From [Phialemoniopsis] sp. UDSM-2020 (Eukaryota; Ascomycota; Sordariomycetes; Thyridiales; Thyridiaceae), in contig JAEILZ010000005.1 in the NCBI GenBank assembly GCA_018873225.1, positions 3,286,001-3,350,000 on the forward strand: 64,000 nucleotides of DNA. The letters run 5' to 3'. The notes under the pieces are model-generated. The model saw nothing but the letters and a program-made list of their open reading frames with translations. It did no database searches and was not told the DNA's origin. Positions 10,239 to 22,100 of this stretch are shown piece after piece. The first letter of the stretch is position 1. Each line of letters starts with the position of its first letter. The position numbers and the translations under genes were made by a program.

Positions 10239-11968
10239 TTAACCGTCCATATCTACGTCCTTAATCCACAGCAGGATGGACCAGTTCACGATGGCCACGA
10301 TGCCCAGAATCCACAGCGGAAGCCCCACGAAATTATGGCCAAGACCCCAGCCAAGCATGGCACCACCCATGGTTGGGCCCATGATGCGGGCAAAGCTCGA
10401 GGTGCTCGAAGCCATGCCATGCACCGTGCCGAGCAACGTAGGGCTCGGCGCACAGTCGTTGACCAACATCATCGTTGCCGGATTGACAAAGGTGCGCGAC
10501 GTGATATGCAGTGCAAGGACGGTCGCAAGGCTCGTCCAGACAAGAGCGGTATTATCAGCCGGGAGAAGCACGAGGTAGGGCAGTAGGCAGTATGCAACAA
10601 TGCTGAGGGGGAGGAAGACGAGATAGGACTTCCTGACCCCTAGGCGTCCGCTAAGAATTGGGTAGAGCAAGATCTGCATGGGTATCCCAATCATACCGAT
10701 CGTTGTGTTTGCAAAGCCAACTTTCTTGCTCGACAGTCCCAAGCCGCCAGAGAAACGGAACGGCAGCTCGAAGCTACGACTGTCCTCCTTGGGGGTTGGA
10801 AGCAGAGTGAAGAAGATAGAATTAAATGCCGAGACGTGTAGGGCCTGGAGAAAGCGCTGCAGCAGCGTGAGGCAGACGTTCCGTGTGAATATGGCCCGAA
10901 AGGGGGTGCTTTTCTTGTCCTCCGGTTCCGAGACTCGAGTCTCTTCGACATCGTCGTTCAAGAACAGGTCACTCGGACCAGCCAGATCATCGTGCGGTAT
11001 GGCCTCGTAAGAGATCTCGTCATCCTTTAAACTCCGCCGAAAGATACGCATGATCATCTTCCCCAGGCGACGGCCAGGGTCAGGACGATGGCGGAGCTGT
11101 GGGTGCGTCTCATCAAGGCCCAGTATAATCAAGAGGGCTGACATGGTCAGGAACATTGCAGATGCCAAGTTTGGCAGCGCATATGGGAACTTGGCTAGCC
11201 ATTGAACACCATCAGGGCCCCCAAGCAGCGATCCAGGCCCGAAGATACTGGGTAAAGAGTGGATAGGGTCGGCCAAGAAACCGCTCAGGAGCGGACCGAT
11301 GATGACACCCACGTTGAAGCACATGGGCAGGAGTAGAAATGCCCTTGATTGGAATCTTGTAAGGCATTGTCAGCACCATTTCGATTCCTGTTTTTGATGA
11401 ACATGTCCGCAACTGGTTGCACATACCTTCTCTCGACAACAACCTCCGACACCATGGTCCTCAAGACACCAATGTTGCCATTGAGAGCGCCCACCAGGAA
11501 CCGAAAGAAAAAGGCGAGCGGGAGCGATCTTGAAAATCCCATTCCCAGTGCCGATATGGCTGAGCCGAAGAGGCCGATCAACAAGACCCGCTTGCGACCC
11601 AAGAGCGGATTGTCTGCTGCAAACCCCCACCACATGGAGGTGATGCATTGAGCAGCGGCAAAGGTAGCCGTAAGGTAACCGTATTGCTTGGCGATCTCAG
11701 ACGCCGGCAGGTCGGGGCTAAACCATTTCAACTGGTAGAAGAGGTACGAAGTCAGGGACCTCTCGCTCAGGGGTTCTGCTAGGCGGGCAAGCACAATGAC
11801 AGCCAATTGCCCTTTTCTGGGAAGCGAAGTCCAGGTGACTGGCTTGGGCTTTGGCTCACCCGGCAGGCTTGTGTACGAGTCCGATCTTTCGGGCGAGAGA
11901 AGAGGAGTCACCTCGACAGAGGTGGTTGACTTGTCAGCCTTGGATTTGGGAGAAGATGGGCGCCTCAT
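10239..11968 (-). CDS. MFS transporter of the ZIFL/YCR023C-like group
   Basis: Drug:H+ antiporter-type carrier, 552 aa. Exons are 11968-11427 and 11355-10239 with a 71-base intron; the joint reads ERRFQSRAFLLLPMCFNVG. The start MRRPSSP is the first ATG, in good context; the frame extends 24 bases to a TTG. A 55-residue Ser/Pro/Lys-rich cytosolic N-terminus precedes the first helix (LAVIVLARLAEPLSERSL). The loop 2-3 signature appears as WWGFAADNPLLGRKRVLLIG. A charged central loop of about 100 residues separates the two halves, as usual in this group. Fungal relatives are vacuolar or plasma-membrane exporters of small molecules; the substrate here is unknown. It is convergent with the ferric reductase (144-base gap) and divergent from the helical-repeat gene at 12372. 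Confidence 0.85.
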
Positions 11969-12371
11969 TGTGGGTGCGGTGCGTATTAGCAATGGTAATA
12001 CACAGCAATGCTAACAACGCAGGGACGAAAAAAAAGAAGGAAAAGGAACGAATCAAGAATGGCAACAAGGATGAAAAAAGTATTGATCGGTCGGTAGGGG
12101 GAGAGAGTGGAGATGGTGGTGTGAGTCGTGATAGATTCACCCTCTTCCCGGTCCACGCATGCCATTTTGGAGCTAGGTAATGAATCTAATCAGATGGCAC
12201 CAGACCCGATGTGGGCCACTCGGAGATCGATAACACGCTCGGCGCAGACTTCGTTTCCATCTTTGCTAGCGTCGTTTGTTTTACTTGTATATGAAGAATT
12301 GCGACCGGGACCTCGAACCCGCTCCAGCTTGTCACTGTTCCTTCGACCCATGTCAAACAACCCCTGCAACC
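11969..12371. other. Divergent promoter region
   Basis: This lies between the MFS start at 11968 and the ATG at 12372. It includes an A/G-rich tract (about 12024-12110). No gene was seen. Confidence 0.4.
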
Positions 12372-14837
12372 ATGGACGTGTGCGTGTGCAGTAGTCTGAC
12401 CAGGCTGACGCAAGACTTTGACGAAGGCCGAGCCAAGGACCTGATTCCCACTTTAAACAACCACCTGAGGGACATTCAGGCCCTCTTGGCTCGGTCCAAG
12501 TCTCTGGCTCGCGAGATCCAATATCAAATCACCTCGAACCACCACAGGTCCACAAAGATCCGACTTGTGGACTCCGTCGACCTCACACGAGTTGACGAAG
12601 TCTGTGAGAAATTTCGAGACAATGCCGACGGATTCTGGTCCTCGCCAGACAGCGATTCTGTTCTCTCCGAACTGCGGCGCCGGCTCGCCTGCGTGGTCAT
12701 CTTCCTTCGGTCCAAGCTAGACGCCCAGGGATCTGTGTCGCCACACATTGCGCGCCTTTTCCGTGGTCAACCGAACGTCTCCGATCTTCGGCAGGCGGGC
12801 GCCAAATACTTGAAAATCACACGAAAGTTGGGCGGCCTCGGTGCCCTTTTCTGGCTTCCTTTCGATGTCCCCTCCTCGACGTGAGTCAAGCGAACGCACG
12901 CATCCCGGCAAAAGTCGGCCAATGCACTAACACCAGACAGATATGAGAGATATCTTCACATAGACGACACCGAAGTCTTCTCTCATCTAACCTCTCTCGG
13001 TCCTCATGCCGAAGTCTATACCGAACTGGTACAGCGCCTTATTCTGAGCCAAGTTCGTAGTGGTAAGTTGCCTTGTGGAAAGCGTATTGTTTAGGCAAGT
13101 ATTGATTGACATGACCCAACAGAACCGGCTCTGTCATGCTCGTATTATAATCTCGTATCGGACTATAGCGATGTGTTTCCGGCTTCTGATCAGCTCTTGC
13201 TGTTACTTTACGCTCTGGGTGGGTGTGACATACCAGCTGCGCTGGTAACAAGTCTTCGTAACCCCCAGCGGCGATGGAATGCCCAAGGAGAAATCGAAAG
13301 CACTGACGCCGTGAGATTCGGGTTTCCGTCTGAACTGGTCAACTTTGTACTGGACAACTTACAACTTGAGGAGTTCTTAGCCACTTCAGATGTTGTCCAG
13401 GCCAGCTTGGACGAAAGCACGTTTGCGTGGTCTCTCAGTCCCGAGCTTGTTGCTCATTTCTCTCACACTTTACTACCGCAAACAGTTCATGATCTCGAGG
13501 TCATAGCCTTGAAATTGATTTGCTTTGCATGTCCGCCATGCTACGAGGGCAATACAAATTGGTACGAGTGAATAGCCATTGACAGCCACCACGGCTCTCT
13601 TCTCCTAGTATATACGCAAGAACTTTACTGACAAACATCTCGCAGGTCGCCCGCACCGAAGAAGGCCGTTTGGAGCTTGTTCGAGCCGCTGTCGAAGAAG
13701 AATGCAGTGCAATCATCGCTTAAAGGCGAAGTGCTCGAAGCCATGCTCTTCTTTGCCGAGCGTGACTCTGTCGCTATCCGCTGGAAGGCCGTCGAACAAT
13801 CGAGATGTCTCTTGCGAAAGACTATGTCATACCACCTCCACGCCTCGGCAGTGCTCTTCCGCAGCATACTCTATCGTGTCGATGGCGACTTCGCCAAGTC
13901 CGAGGCACAGATAAGGGACTTTCTCTGGAGAGGTCCACGGCCAATAACGCGGCGGGACCATGCTCTACTGGGACGCCTTCACATCTCTCAAATGGAGACC
14001 AAGATCAGATGCTACGACCACGACGTACCGTCGTTTATCTACAAATGGGAAGCAGAACAACCTTTCTCAACCTTGGATATCGAGGTGACATCAAGGCTTC
14101 AGAATGTGGCAGCGCGATTCTTTCAATCAGTCGGAGACTTTGAAGCAGCCAGGGCTTCACTGGAACAATTCCTCTTCCTCAGTACGGCCAAGCCCATGCG
14201 TGCAAACACGCGACGCTTGGTGGTGGGCAAGCTCGCCGACATATACAGTGAGATGGGCGAGTTTGCCAAGGCCATTGAAGTTGTCCAGCCAGAAGTTGAC
14301 ACTCTGAGCGACACCGATCGTACACGTCGGCTGTCCCGAAGGCTTCTGCTGGCAGCGGTCGAGGCCAACATCGGCCTGGGCAGGCTGAGCGCTGCACGAG
14401 CCGGACTCGACGAGCTACACTACGTAATGCCTCGCGAGCTAGATGACCTATTCGACCAGCAGCTTCACATGCGCAGGTTGATAGCTATCGCACGAGTAAG
14501 CCACATCAGCTCTGACCCCCACAAGGCGATCGAACAGTGGAAGTTTGCGCTGCACGAGGTTGAGCAGATGCACACTCTCAAGTCAAAGAATGGGTTCACT
14601 GCTGCTATGATCTATCTGGCTCTGGGCCATGCTCAGCTCCTCACAGGCGACAGAGACGGTGGTCGAACTTCGTGGTCCAAGGGGTCCGACATCCTGAGGA
14701 ATGAGCAATGCGAGTTTTGGATCCCCATTGTTGCGACCAGGTGGTTGAGCAAGATTGCCACCGAGGTGCACGAAATGCAGGGTTGGACACTTCGCGTGAC
14801 GTTGCCCGGGGGTAAACCCGACTTGACCTGGCCTTGA
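12372..14837 (+). CDS. Helical-repeat (TPR-like) protein of unknown function
   Basis: 753 aa from exons 12372-12880, 12941-13062, 13123-13561 and 13646-14837; every junction keeps frame across GT-AG introns of 60-84 bases. The N-terminal 200 residues are helical and charged, with no recognised domain. The large last exon encodes repeated amphipathic helix pairs of TPR flavour, for example GDFEAARASLEQFLFLS, GEFAKAIEVVQPEVDTL, GRLSAARAGLDELHYV, PHKAIEQWKFALHEVEQM and LALGHAQLLTGDRDGGRTSW. These have the Gly/Ala-x3-Ala spacing of TPR units but are degenerate. There is no signal peptide or membrane helix. The likely role is a cytosolic or nuclear scaffold; partners cannot be deduced. Confidence 0.75.
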
Positions 14838-15027
14838 AAACCACGATTTGGCATGGTATATAGTGACTGTTTGGAGTAATGAAATGGAGGACCCGCGTTT
14901 GACATCGCCTCTCTTGATCATATACGTGTATTGTTTCGCTATGCTATGCGCCCAGGACTAACCATGCTATGTCCAATTTCCCAGTCATAGAACTCCTGAC
15001 ATGCCCTGTCCAAAAATCCTGTTTTAA

Positions 15028-16896
15028 TCATATTTCATCATCGTCAATCATGAGATCCTCCTCGGTGATGCCATCTAGCAGAGCACTACAATCCTCGATG
15101 TCAAAATCTCCGTAGTCGGTTTCCTGCGAGGCGGAGTTGCTCTCCACAGCTGCCGCCCGGGTCGTACCTGATTCTGCCACTATATCCTTCACCAGAATCG
15201 ACGGCGGATCGGCGGGGACGACATTGGGCCGGTTCTCGTTTGAACAAGCTCGCGAGTCTTCCTTTGCCATTGACGGAGCGAGCTGGGCCCGCTGCATTTG
15301 GTGCTGTACCCGCCTCGCCTCCTCCGCCTGCCTAGCTAACACTCTCTCCCTCTCTTCCCGTCGGTAGGTTTTTCGGCTCTTCTCCATCGCCAGATAGAGG
15401 GCCTCACTGCCGCTGGAAGTGAAGAAGCGTTTTTTCGGCGGCGAGGAAGACGAGGTGGGCTCCTCTGCTTCTTCCGCAACGTCTTTCGCCTCTTCTTGGG
15501 TGCGTACATGTGACGGAAGGAGGGGCGATGCTGGACTCATTGGCGAGGAGCGATGACGCAGCCGCTTGCGAGTAGAGGTGAGCTTCGGCGTCTTCTGAGA
15601 CGCTTGGTTTGGGTATGTGCCTTCAACGGGGTCAGGACTCTCCTCTTCGCAGATTGGGCTGAGTCCCATAGGAGGCCTGCCACGTGTGTCTCCCTGCTCA
15701 GTGACCAAGGCAGCCTCCTCAAGCTCTCTGACGTCTTGTGACGAGAGAAAGAAGTCCTGTGTCGAGAAAAACGGAAACTCGTCAGGCGCAAGGCAGTTCA
15801 CCGTTTGAGGCGGCGGCGGCGGGGAATCTGTGCGATTATGGAGATCCTTTGCAGGGGCGACCAAGCTGGGCGGAACCGGTCTGGGGCCGGAAGTATCATC
15901 TTCGATTAACTCCAAGGCCTGCTGGGACGATGACGGGAACAAATCATCCGCATGATCGAGTATCAGCATCTGGGTGCTGGACGGCAGTGCGTACATATTT
16001 TCCATCGCCTTGTGGCTCTCCGGGACTGCTGTGGGGCGGGTGTTCCGAGGCTCGTGTCTCTGGAGATATCCAGTAGTAAATGCCGGTCTGACATCGGAGC
16101 CCGTGACAACACGAGGCTTGAAACGAGGCAGCGGGGGCGGTCTCATGTCGCCAGGCTTTGAAATGAGATCAGGAGCACGCTTGAAGGACATATCGGCAGG
16201 CGATCGTAGCGGAGCATTGACAGGCTTTTCCTGAAAAGGCGTTCGCGCAGGCGGTGGTCCCATGGAGACAAGCTTTGGTGGTTGTGCTGGTTGGAAAAGA
16301 GAGTTCTCGGAAAACCTGGTTGACTGTCGTGGGCCGAAGGGAGGCGGCGTTGAGCTTCTCACCACAGCTGCAGCAGCACCTGTCTCCTGAAGTGCGACGG
16401 ATGGCACAGCTGAACCATCAAGGTCTTTCTGTTGCTGAGGTTCCTCCACCACATTCTCGTCATCGTTGTTGGCGTCACCGGTATTGTTGCTGACCTTGAC
16501 ATCCACATTTTCCTTCTTGCCTAGCTTTACGAAACCCGAGATCATGCCCTGGCTCGGCCGGACCTTGACAGTAGGCTCGCCCCGACGTTTCTTCTCTTCT
16601 TTTTTGGCCTCCTCTTGGGCCCTCTTCCGCTCCCGTGCCGACTTGGCCTTGGCAGCCGCTTTCTCCTTCTCAAACTCCTTCCTGATACGCTCCTGCTCGG
16701 CCCGCTCCTGCTTCCATTGCTCGGCCCGGGTAAGTCGCGGTCCCCGATTTGACTGCTTGTAGAGCTTCTGGGCCTGCTTGGTCGTCATCGGCGGCTTGGA
16801 GGCCGGCGAGTCCGAGTTGGTAGCAGCGGCGCCGCCGTTTAACAACCCTGCAGGCCCGTTGGGGACCAGCTCAAAGGTGGCTTGTACCGGCGGCAT
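15028..16896 (-). CDS. Coiled-coil, Ser/Pro-rich protein with a possible PIP-box
   Basis: Intronless frame of 622 codons from the ATG at 16896 (MPPVQATFELVPNG). Residues of roughly 55-110 form a dense Lys/Glu/Arg helix resembling the KER region of chromatin-assembly proteins. Directly after it, near residue 118, is QGMISGFV, which fits the Q-x-x-I-x-x-F outline of a PCNA-interacting peptide, although the last position is Val. The middle is Pro/Ser-rich and disordered, with two QDFFLSSQDV-type patches. A second Arg/Glu-rich helix (ERERVLARQAEEARRVQHQ) lies near the C-terminus, and the tail is very acidic (TEEDLMIDDDEI). I do not recognise an orthologue. A nuclear role is plausible but inferred. 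It converges with the helical-repeat gene, with 190 bases between stops. Confidence 0.7.
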   Translation of the reverse strand: MPPVQATFELVPNGPAGLLNGGAAATNSDSPASKPPMTTKQAQKLYKQSNRGPRLTRAEQWKQERAEQERIRKEFEKEKAAAKAKSARERKRAQEEAKKEEKKRRGEPTVKVRPSQGMISGFVKLGKKENVDVKVSNNTGDANNDDENVVEEPQQQKDLDGSAVPSVALQETGAAAAVVRSSTPPPFGPRQSTRFSENSLFQPAQPPKLVSMGPPPARTPFQEKPVNAPLRSPADMSFKRAPDLISKPGDMRPPPLPRFKPRVVTGSDVRPAFTTGYLQRHEPRNTRPTAVPESHKAMENMYALPSSTQMLILDHADDLFPSSSQQALELIEDDTSGPRPVPPSLVAPAKDLHNRTDSPPPPPQTVNCLAPDEFPFFSTQDFFLSSQDVRELEEAALVTEQGDTRGRPPMGLSPICEEESPDPVEGTYPNQASQKTPKLTSTRKRLRHRSSPMSPASPLLPSHVRTQEEAKDVAEEAEEPTSSSSPPKKRFFTSSGSEALYLAMEKSRKTYRREERERVLARQAEEARRVQHQMQRAQLAPSMAKEDSRACSNENRPNVVPADPPSILVKDIVAESGTTRAAAVESNSASQETDYGDFDIEDCSALLDGITEEDLMIDDDEI

Positions 16897-17915
16897 GGTC
16901 GGGGCCTCATTGCAGGGGTAGCTGGCTGGCAGGAGGTAGTCGAAGTATTGCTGTCAGTGCTCGGAGGTTCGTGCAGTGATCGGCTTGCATCGGGACAATG
17001 GGTCTTCGTAGAGTAGAGGTAGAAAGCAAGGGTGCCGTGGTCGTGACTGCAGGGATTGTCGTGGAAGACGCTTGCTTTTGCAAGGTATTTTTGCTTTTGT
17101 TGACTTTCAATGTGAATCTGCCTGCCGAGCTGGGTTCCCCAAATTTTAGCGAGTGACGCGCCAGGACGCGACGCTACGCTGTTTTTGGGCTGGCAGGATG
17201 CGGGGGAGCGTCTTCACGTGACTGATCAGTGCACTGCTAGCTGACCTACACCGACTGACCTCAAAGACCTTGACTTGATCGATGTCTGTCACTCTGTCCA
17301 AATTATGTCTGCTTGATAAGGTATATAAGATCAAATCAAAAAAGTTGCGAAGAAGGCACATCGAATCTGACATTTACAGCCAAGATGGCACAGTCAATGT
17401 GACTTACTGTGCAATGCTGTTGGAGTTGCTCTTTTGCTGATAATGCGCCTCAGTCACTGCTCAGGCTGCCAAAGCATGTGCTTTATTAAAGCCATCTTCG
17501 TCTCGAGACCCTAGCAAATGACATCCATGGATCAACTTGCGAATGGTGTCCTTTATCTTGCGATTAAAATGCTTGGGATGGGATGAGAAGCTCGATCGGA
17601 TGAAGCACACAGAGGGTGCAGGGCCACCTCCTTCCATCATGCACTTCTGTTACGAGCAACAATGTTTTCTCTCTGTCGCAAATCGCTCCCCTTTTTTGAT
17701 TTGATTATTCGTACAGACAGGATGCTACCTCAAGATTTCTCTAGCAAGTAATCTTTCATCCCAAAACATGCGAGCAGATCGTTTTTCAGACATACCTTTC
17801 CCAAAAAAATCCAAACCTGAGCTTGCCTGGTATCCCAAAATATCATGTCCCGTCGCCTTTTTACCAATGAGCAGAAGAACTCCCTGAAGCCATTATCGTA
17901 TTCCATTTCATTCCA
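16897..17915. other. Intergenic region
   Basis: About 1 kb between two minus-strand genes. It is AT-richer than the genes, with several homopolymer A/T runs (around 17690-17820). It probably holds the promoter of the gene at 16896 and the 3' end of the one at 17916. Nothing else is supported. Confidence 0.4.
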
Positions 17916-19184
17916 TCACCTGGCACTCCAGGGAATTCCATCCAAATCATCCATGTAGTCCTGGTACTCCTCGTCGCTGTCGGCATCACTGCCGCCCCCA
18001 AAGATCACACCGAAATCGGCATACACTTCCGCCCCGTCTCGTTCCTCGTCGTCGTCATCGTGGTATCGGCTCTCGAGCCACTCCGACCCCGGGAAAGCGC
18101 ACCCGTTGTCTCGGTCCTCGGCCTCCTCGGCATCCAGCTCCCTCTCCCGCGCCGGTGTCGGTGTCGGCGGCGTCGATGCAGTCGTCATTGTAGCCGCCGA
18201 TGGAGACGGAGACCTCGCGGCCGCGGCTTTCGACAGAGGATGCGGACTACCGGTCGGCGGCAGGGCCGGGAGGTCGGGCAGCACGCTCGGCACCACCGTC
18301 CCCGGCGGCCCGTGGTGGCCTGGGAACCGCGCCCCGCTGACGACGCCCAGGCCCTGGCTGAGCTGCAGCAGGCTCGCGCTGCCGGCCACCTGCGCGACGC
18401 CCGAGTCGCCCCTCGACGCCGCGTGCCTGTAGACCCGCAGCCGGAACCGGTTGATGATGGCCGCCCGCCTGAGCATCTCCCCGGGGCCCGGGTGGTCCGG
18501 CGAGTGCAGCTGGCCCTGGGGCCCGCTCCCCGCGATGCGCCTCGCGGCCATGATGGCGGCGAGCTTGAGGAAGCGCTTGTCCCCCGCCGCGGCGGCCTCG
18601 CGGTTGAGGATGTGCGTCGCGGGCAGCGAGAAGGGGCGGGAGAGGCGCGAGGTGATGAGGTCTCGACGGAGGCGGCGCTTCTTGCACGATAGCGACGCCG
18701 TGTTGGGGCCGTCGACGTCCGTGTTGGCTCGTCGGCGCTTGGTGCCTTGTCGACGTAGCGAAGGGATCTTGGAGGGGAAGTGGAAGGTGCCTTTTCTTGA
18801 CAAAGAATCTTTACCAAAGGTGAGGGTTGGAAGGACTGACATCGGAGGTGCGGGATCAGGTTGAGCCTTGGAAGGCGTAGTGGCCTGCGGCGGTACATCT
18901 GCAGAGAAAGTCTCGATCTCTGGTAAGGAAGCATCGTGGATGTCGTCGGCAGGGAGTTCTCCCGTGATTGTTGTTATCAAAGCGTGCTTGGCATCGGGAT
19001 CTTTGACCTCCATGCCTTCCTTGGATGGGCGTGGGAAGTCAGATACCGATTGGAGCACCGCGGCCGTGCTGATGCTCGTTTCCAGAGCATCGGCCGTGCG
19101 TCGTTTGTTGTGAGGTAGTGGAGGAACAAGGCACTCGAGGGCGCCATGTGTCAAAATGTCAAGTTTCATGACCATGACCTCCAT
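17916..19184 (-). CDS. Hypothetical nuclear-type protein with a basic KRRLRRDL motif
   Basis: 422 aa from the ATG at 19184 (MEVMVMKLDIL); the frame extends 51 bases upstream, but only to a TTG. The first 150 residues are disordered. Near residue 165 is a basic block, KKRRLRRDLITSRLSRPFS, continuing as LPATHILNREA, which looks like a conserved fungal signature and a nuclear localisation signal. After it comes a helix MLRRAAIINRFRLRVYRHA. The C-terminal third is Pro/Ser-rich and ends in a long Asp/Glu-rich tail (DSDEEYQDYMDDLDGIPW). No enzyme motif is visible. GC content is very high in the middle (18200-18700). Function is not assigned. Confidence 0.7.
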   Translation of the reverse strand: MEVMVMKLDILTHGALECLVPPLPHNKRRTADALETSISTAAVLQSVSDFPRPSKEGMEVKDPDAKHALITTITGELPADDIHDASLPEIETFSADVPPQATTPSKAQPDPAPPMSVLPTLTFGKDSLSRKGTFHFPSKIPSLRRQGTKRRRANTDVDGPNTASLSCKKRRLRRDLITSRLSRPFSLPATHILNREAAAAGDKRFLKLAAIMAARRIAGSGPQGQLHSPDHPGPGEMLRRAAIINRFRLRVYRHAASRGDSGVAQVAGSASLLQLSQGLGVVSGARFPGHHGPPGTVVPSVLPDLPALPPTGSPHPLSKAAAARSPSPSAATMTTASTPPTPTPARERELDAEEAEDRDNGCAFPGSEWLESRYHDDDDEERDGAEVYADFGVIFGGGSDADSDEEYQDYMDDLDGIPWSAR

Positions 19185-22100
19185 CGATGCAGCCTTGACG
19201 TGAACCTCCTCGGGGGATGATGTTTGTTGACCCAAAGATTTCAGGCCGGGACACGCCGCCTACGGCACCTCCCACTGCTGCACTTGAAGAGTGGCCCGAG
19301 TCGGTACGATCACCCAGACAGATCAAGTAGTAGCCTCAGACTGGCATAAGGGAATGATGAGGCGACCTGACGAGGGTTCGCTTTCATAGTGGCTCAACCC
19401 TCAACACGGGCAATGCAAAAAGAGGCGAAGGTATCGCCGCGGATGGTGCTTGCTATTCAGGCAAAGGTGACCTGGGACCGGTTGTAAACTGACGAGATAG
19501 CGATGGGTCAAGAGCGCAGGCGCCGCGGTTCTGGGAACAATGAAACAGCATGCACGACAGCGCAGACCAGAAACGTGTGAGCGTGAGAGACGCAGGTCGA
19601 GAGCGATCCTGCTCCCGCGCGCAGTAAACGATGGACAGAACGTCGTGGGGGCAGACGAATCCGGTACCACGGGGTTGGTAAAACGATGTGGGAAGCGTCG
19701 ATGTCGCAATGTGGAGGACGATGAGGAGGGTCCGCGCGGGTTAAAAGTGAGGGCGGGCAGCGCGCTCAGACACACAGCGCCGAGACGGCCCCCAGGAAAG
19801 CCACACAATGAGAGAGGGAGGAGATGCAGCAGGGGAGGGAACTAGGCCCGGAACGGTAGGCGAGCTCAGGAAGTGCAACGACTTGGACTTGGACAAGTGC
19901 GGAGAGAGCAGCTCGGTAGTCGCAGGCAGTGGTGGTGAGGCGGCGGGTGATCGAGAGAGAGGTGGTGGTCTTGTGCGTGTCCCCGCTGCAGCCGGGCAGG
20001 ATGACAGTTATATCAGGCAAAGCCGGCTCATCTGGGAGGCGAAAAGGCAACGTCGACACGCGACAGTAAAAAGAAAGATGAGAAGCTCCTCGAGATTGGG
20101 CACAAAGACAGATCACGGCCAGGCCAGTCGAGGAAGAGAGACTGGCTAACTTGAATAGGATAAACTGCAACAGCGAGGAGGAGGTTGAGACGAGAAGACA
20201 ATTGATGACTACCGTGGCTTCGCAGGTACTCCGTACTCCGTCTGCATCGTCTGAGAAGATGGGGTGTGCAGCTCAGCGCAGGGATTCCAGCGTCCTGGTA
20301 GGGGCCAGCAGGGGTATGAACCAGGGTGTGGACGGCCAGTCATGCAGCCCTGAGTGGCCAGGCAGGGTCTGTGAGGCGGAGAAGCACGAGACCACGACCA
20401 GGAGGACGACTCCCGACTGGTACACTTGCATTGAGTTGCGTTGCTCGCTTGAGAAATTTACATAACATCCTTTCAGTTGGTGGAAGGGCACACGCGAGAG
20501 CACCCGCAGACCGAGGGAGCCCAAAGGTACGCCGTAGAAATCTTGACGAACGGGCAGGGCAGCGTTTGGAGGCAATGTAAGACCACTGTAGGTCACGGTG
20601 GCGAAAGCGCCAGAGGTGATGTTGGAGTGCGACCTCGACAACTGTAGATCAAAAGCACTGCAAAAGGGGATGAAGTAGGTAAGGCAAATCGTACATCCCA
20701 TCCATGCCTGGGCACGGCACCAGACCGACCCTGGGGCCGGGGTCCAAATGGCTGATCCAGATCAGTTTTGAGAAAACCTGCCACACGAAATCTATGACAA
20801 GGTGACATAGGAGGAGAAGCAAAATTCCGTCAGGAAAAGGCTTCACGTTCAGTAGAGAGCCTGTTTGGATAGGCTAAAGAGAAGTCTGTTGGAATTATTG
20901 CTTTTTTTGTCGTATGGCCTTGTGTGAAGAGATGGTCTCTGCCCTGCCTGAGAATCCGGAGAGCAGGCGGGCACGACCAATTCGTACGAATCAATGTGAG
21001 TGCATGCGCACGCGCACACTTGTGCAGGGTCAGGGGTCCCTGCCAGGACGGCAGGATTAGTTCGACCTGGTTCAGCATCAAGCATCAGCGCGTCTGGCAC
21101 GGACATTTTCCCCTCTGGAGGAGACTGGGATCAATCATGTCCCACAAGCCAAGTCCCAGGCGAGTGTCGCCCGGACGCTCTTCACCCTGTCCTGTGTGAG
21201 CCGTCCCCAGGATTTCTCCACCTCGGGGGCGGAAAGTCATTTCTGAAAAGGATATGCTGTGAACTCATTGGGCTGGGTTGAGGCTGCGGTGCGACCCTTG
21301 GAAGCACACCAGCAGGCAATGTTGCTGCAGCTCTGACCAGGTTCTGTTGCCTCAAAAGCTGGAGAAATGACCGAAGTCCGGGGTGGGAGATGCGAGTGAG
21401 CATTGCACTTACGAAGTACCAAGGCTGTTGGGCCAGCCATCGCAACCTCGGAACCGGCCGACACGACGATGCAGACTGGAGTACAGACACGTAACCGGCT
21501 CTGGTCTTTCTGCACATCCGTTTGTTGGCGACTGGCGCTAACACGAGAGTGCGGGGTGCATCACCCAAGGTGTCATGCAATTGGGTTCCCCGCGACCGCG
21601 GGAAACACCTAGATTGAAATCTGCGTGTGCTGTTTTAGGCAGTGTTGGCCTTGATTGAAAGCATGTATCTTGGCACACTTGCGGCAGCCCTTTACGCGTC
21701 CGTGATCCAGTAGCCTCGTTCGTCATGGGAAGATCGGTGGCGGAGAAAGCAATTACGACAATCATCCTCCGGGACTGCTACCCATTCGTCGACAGTAGGG
21801 ATCACGAGGGCCGGCCTAGCCCGAGAGCTGGAGGAGGAAAGAAAAACCTTTTCGGGGTCATTACCTACCCAGGACCCAGGGCGAAAGATCGAGGACCAAT
21901 GAAGGTATGCCTTTGGTCAAGCCCCGCGATGCAGGATGGGAAGCTAGATCGTCCTGAGGTCGCCGGTCCTGCAGTGTGACGGAGAGCAAAGAGGTTTAGC
22001 GTCTACTTGTAGTTACCAGGTGCAGAAGGGGGGCATCCAAATCACTCATGCAGCGGAATTGATTTTGCGAGGGACTTCCTCTGGGTGATGTTGGGAGGAG

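Noticed and set aside
19401..20170. Two 130-codon minus-strand frames upstream of the gene at 19184
   Set aside because: No conserved segment and no splice partner. More likely leader or intergenic sequence.
20273..20701. 142-codon minus-strand frame in the gene-free interval
   Set aside because: Mixed composition and no domain. Length is within chance for this GC content.
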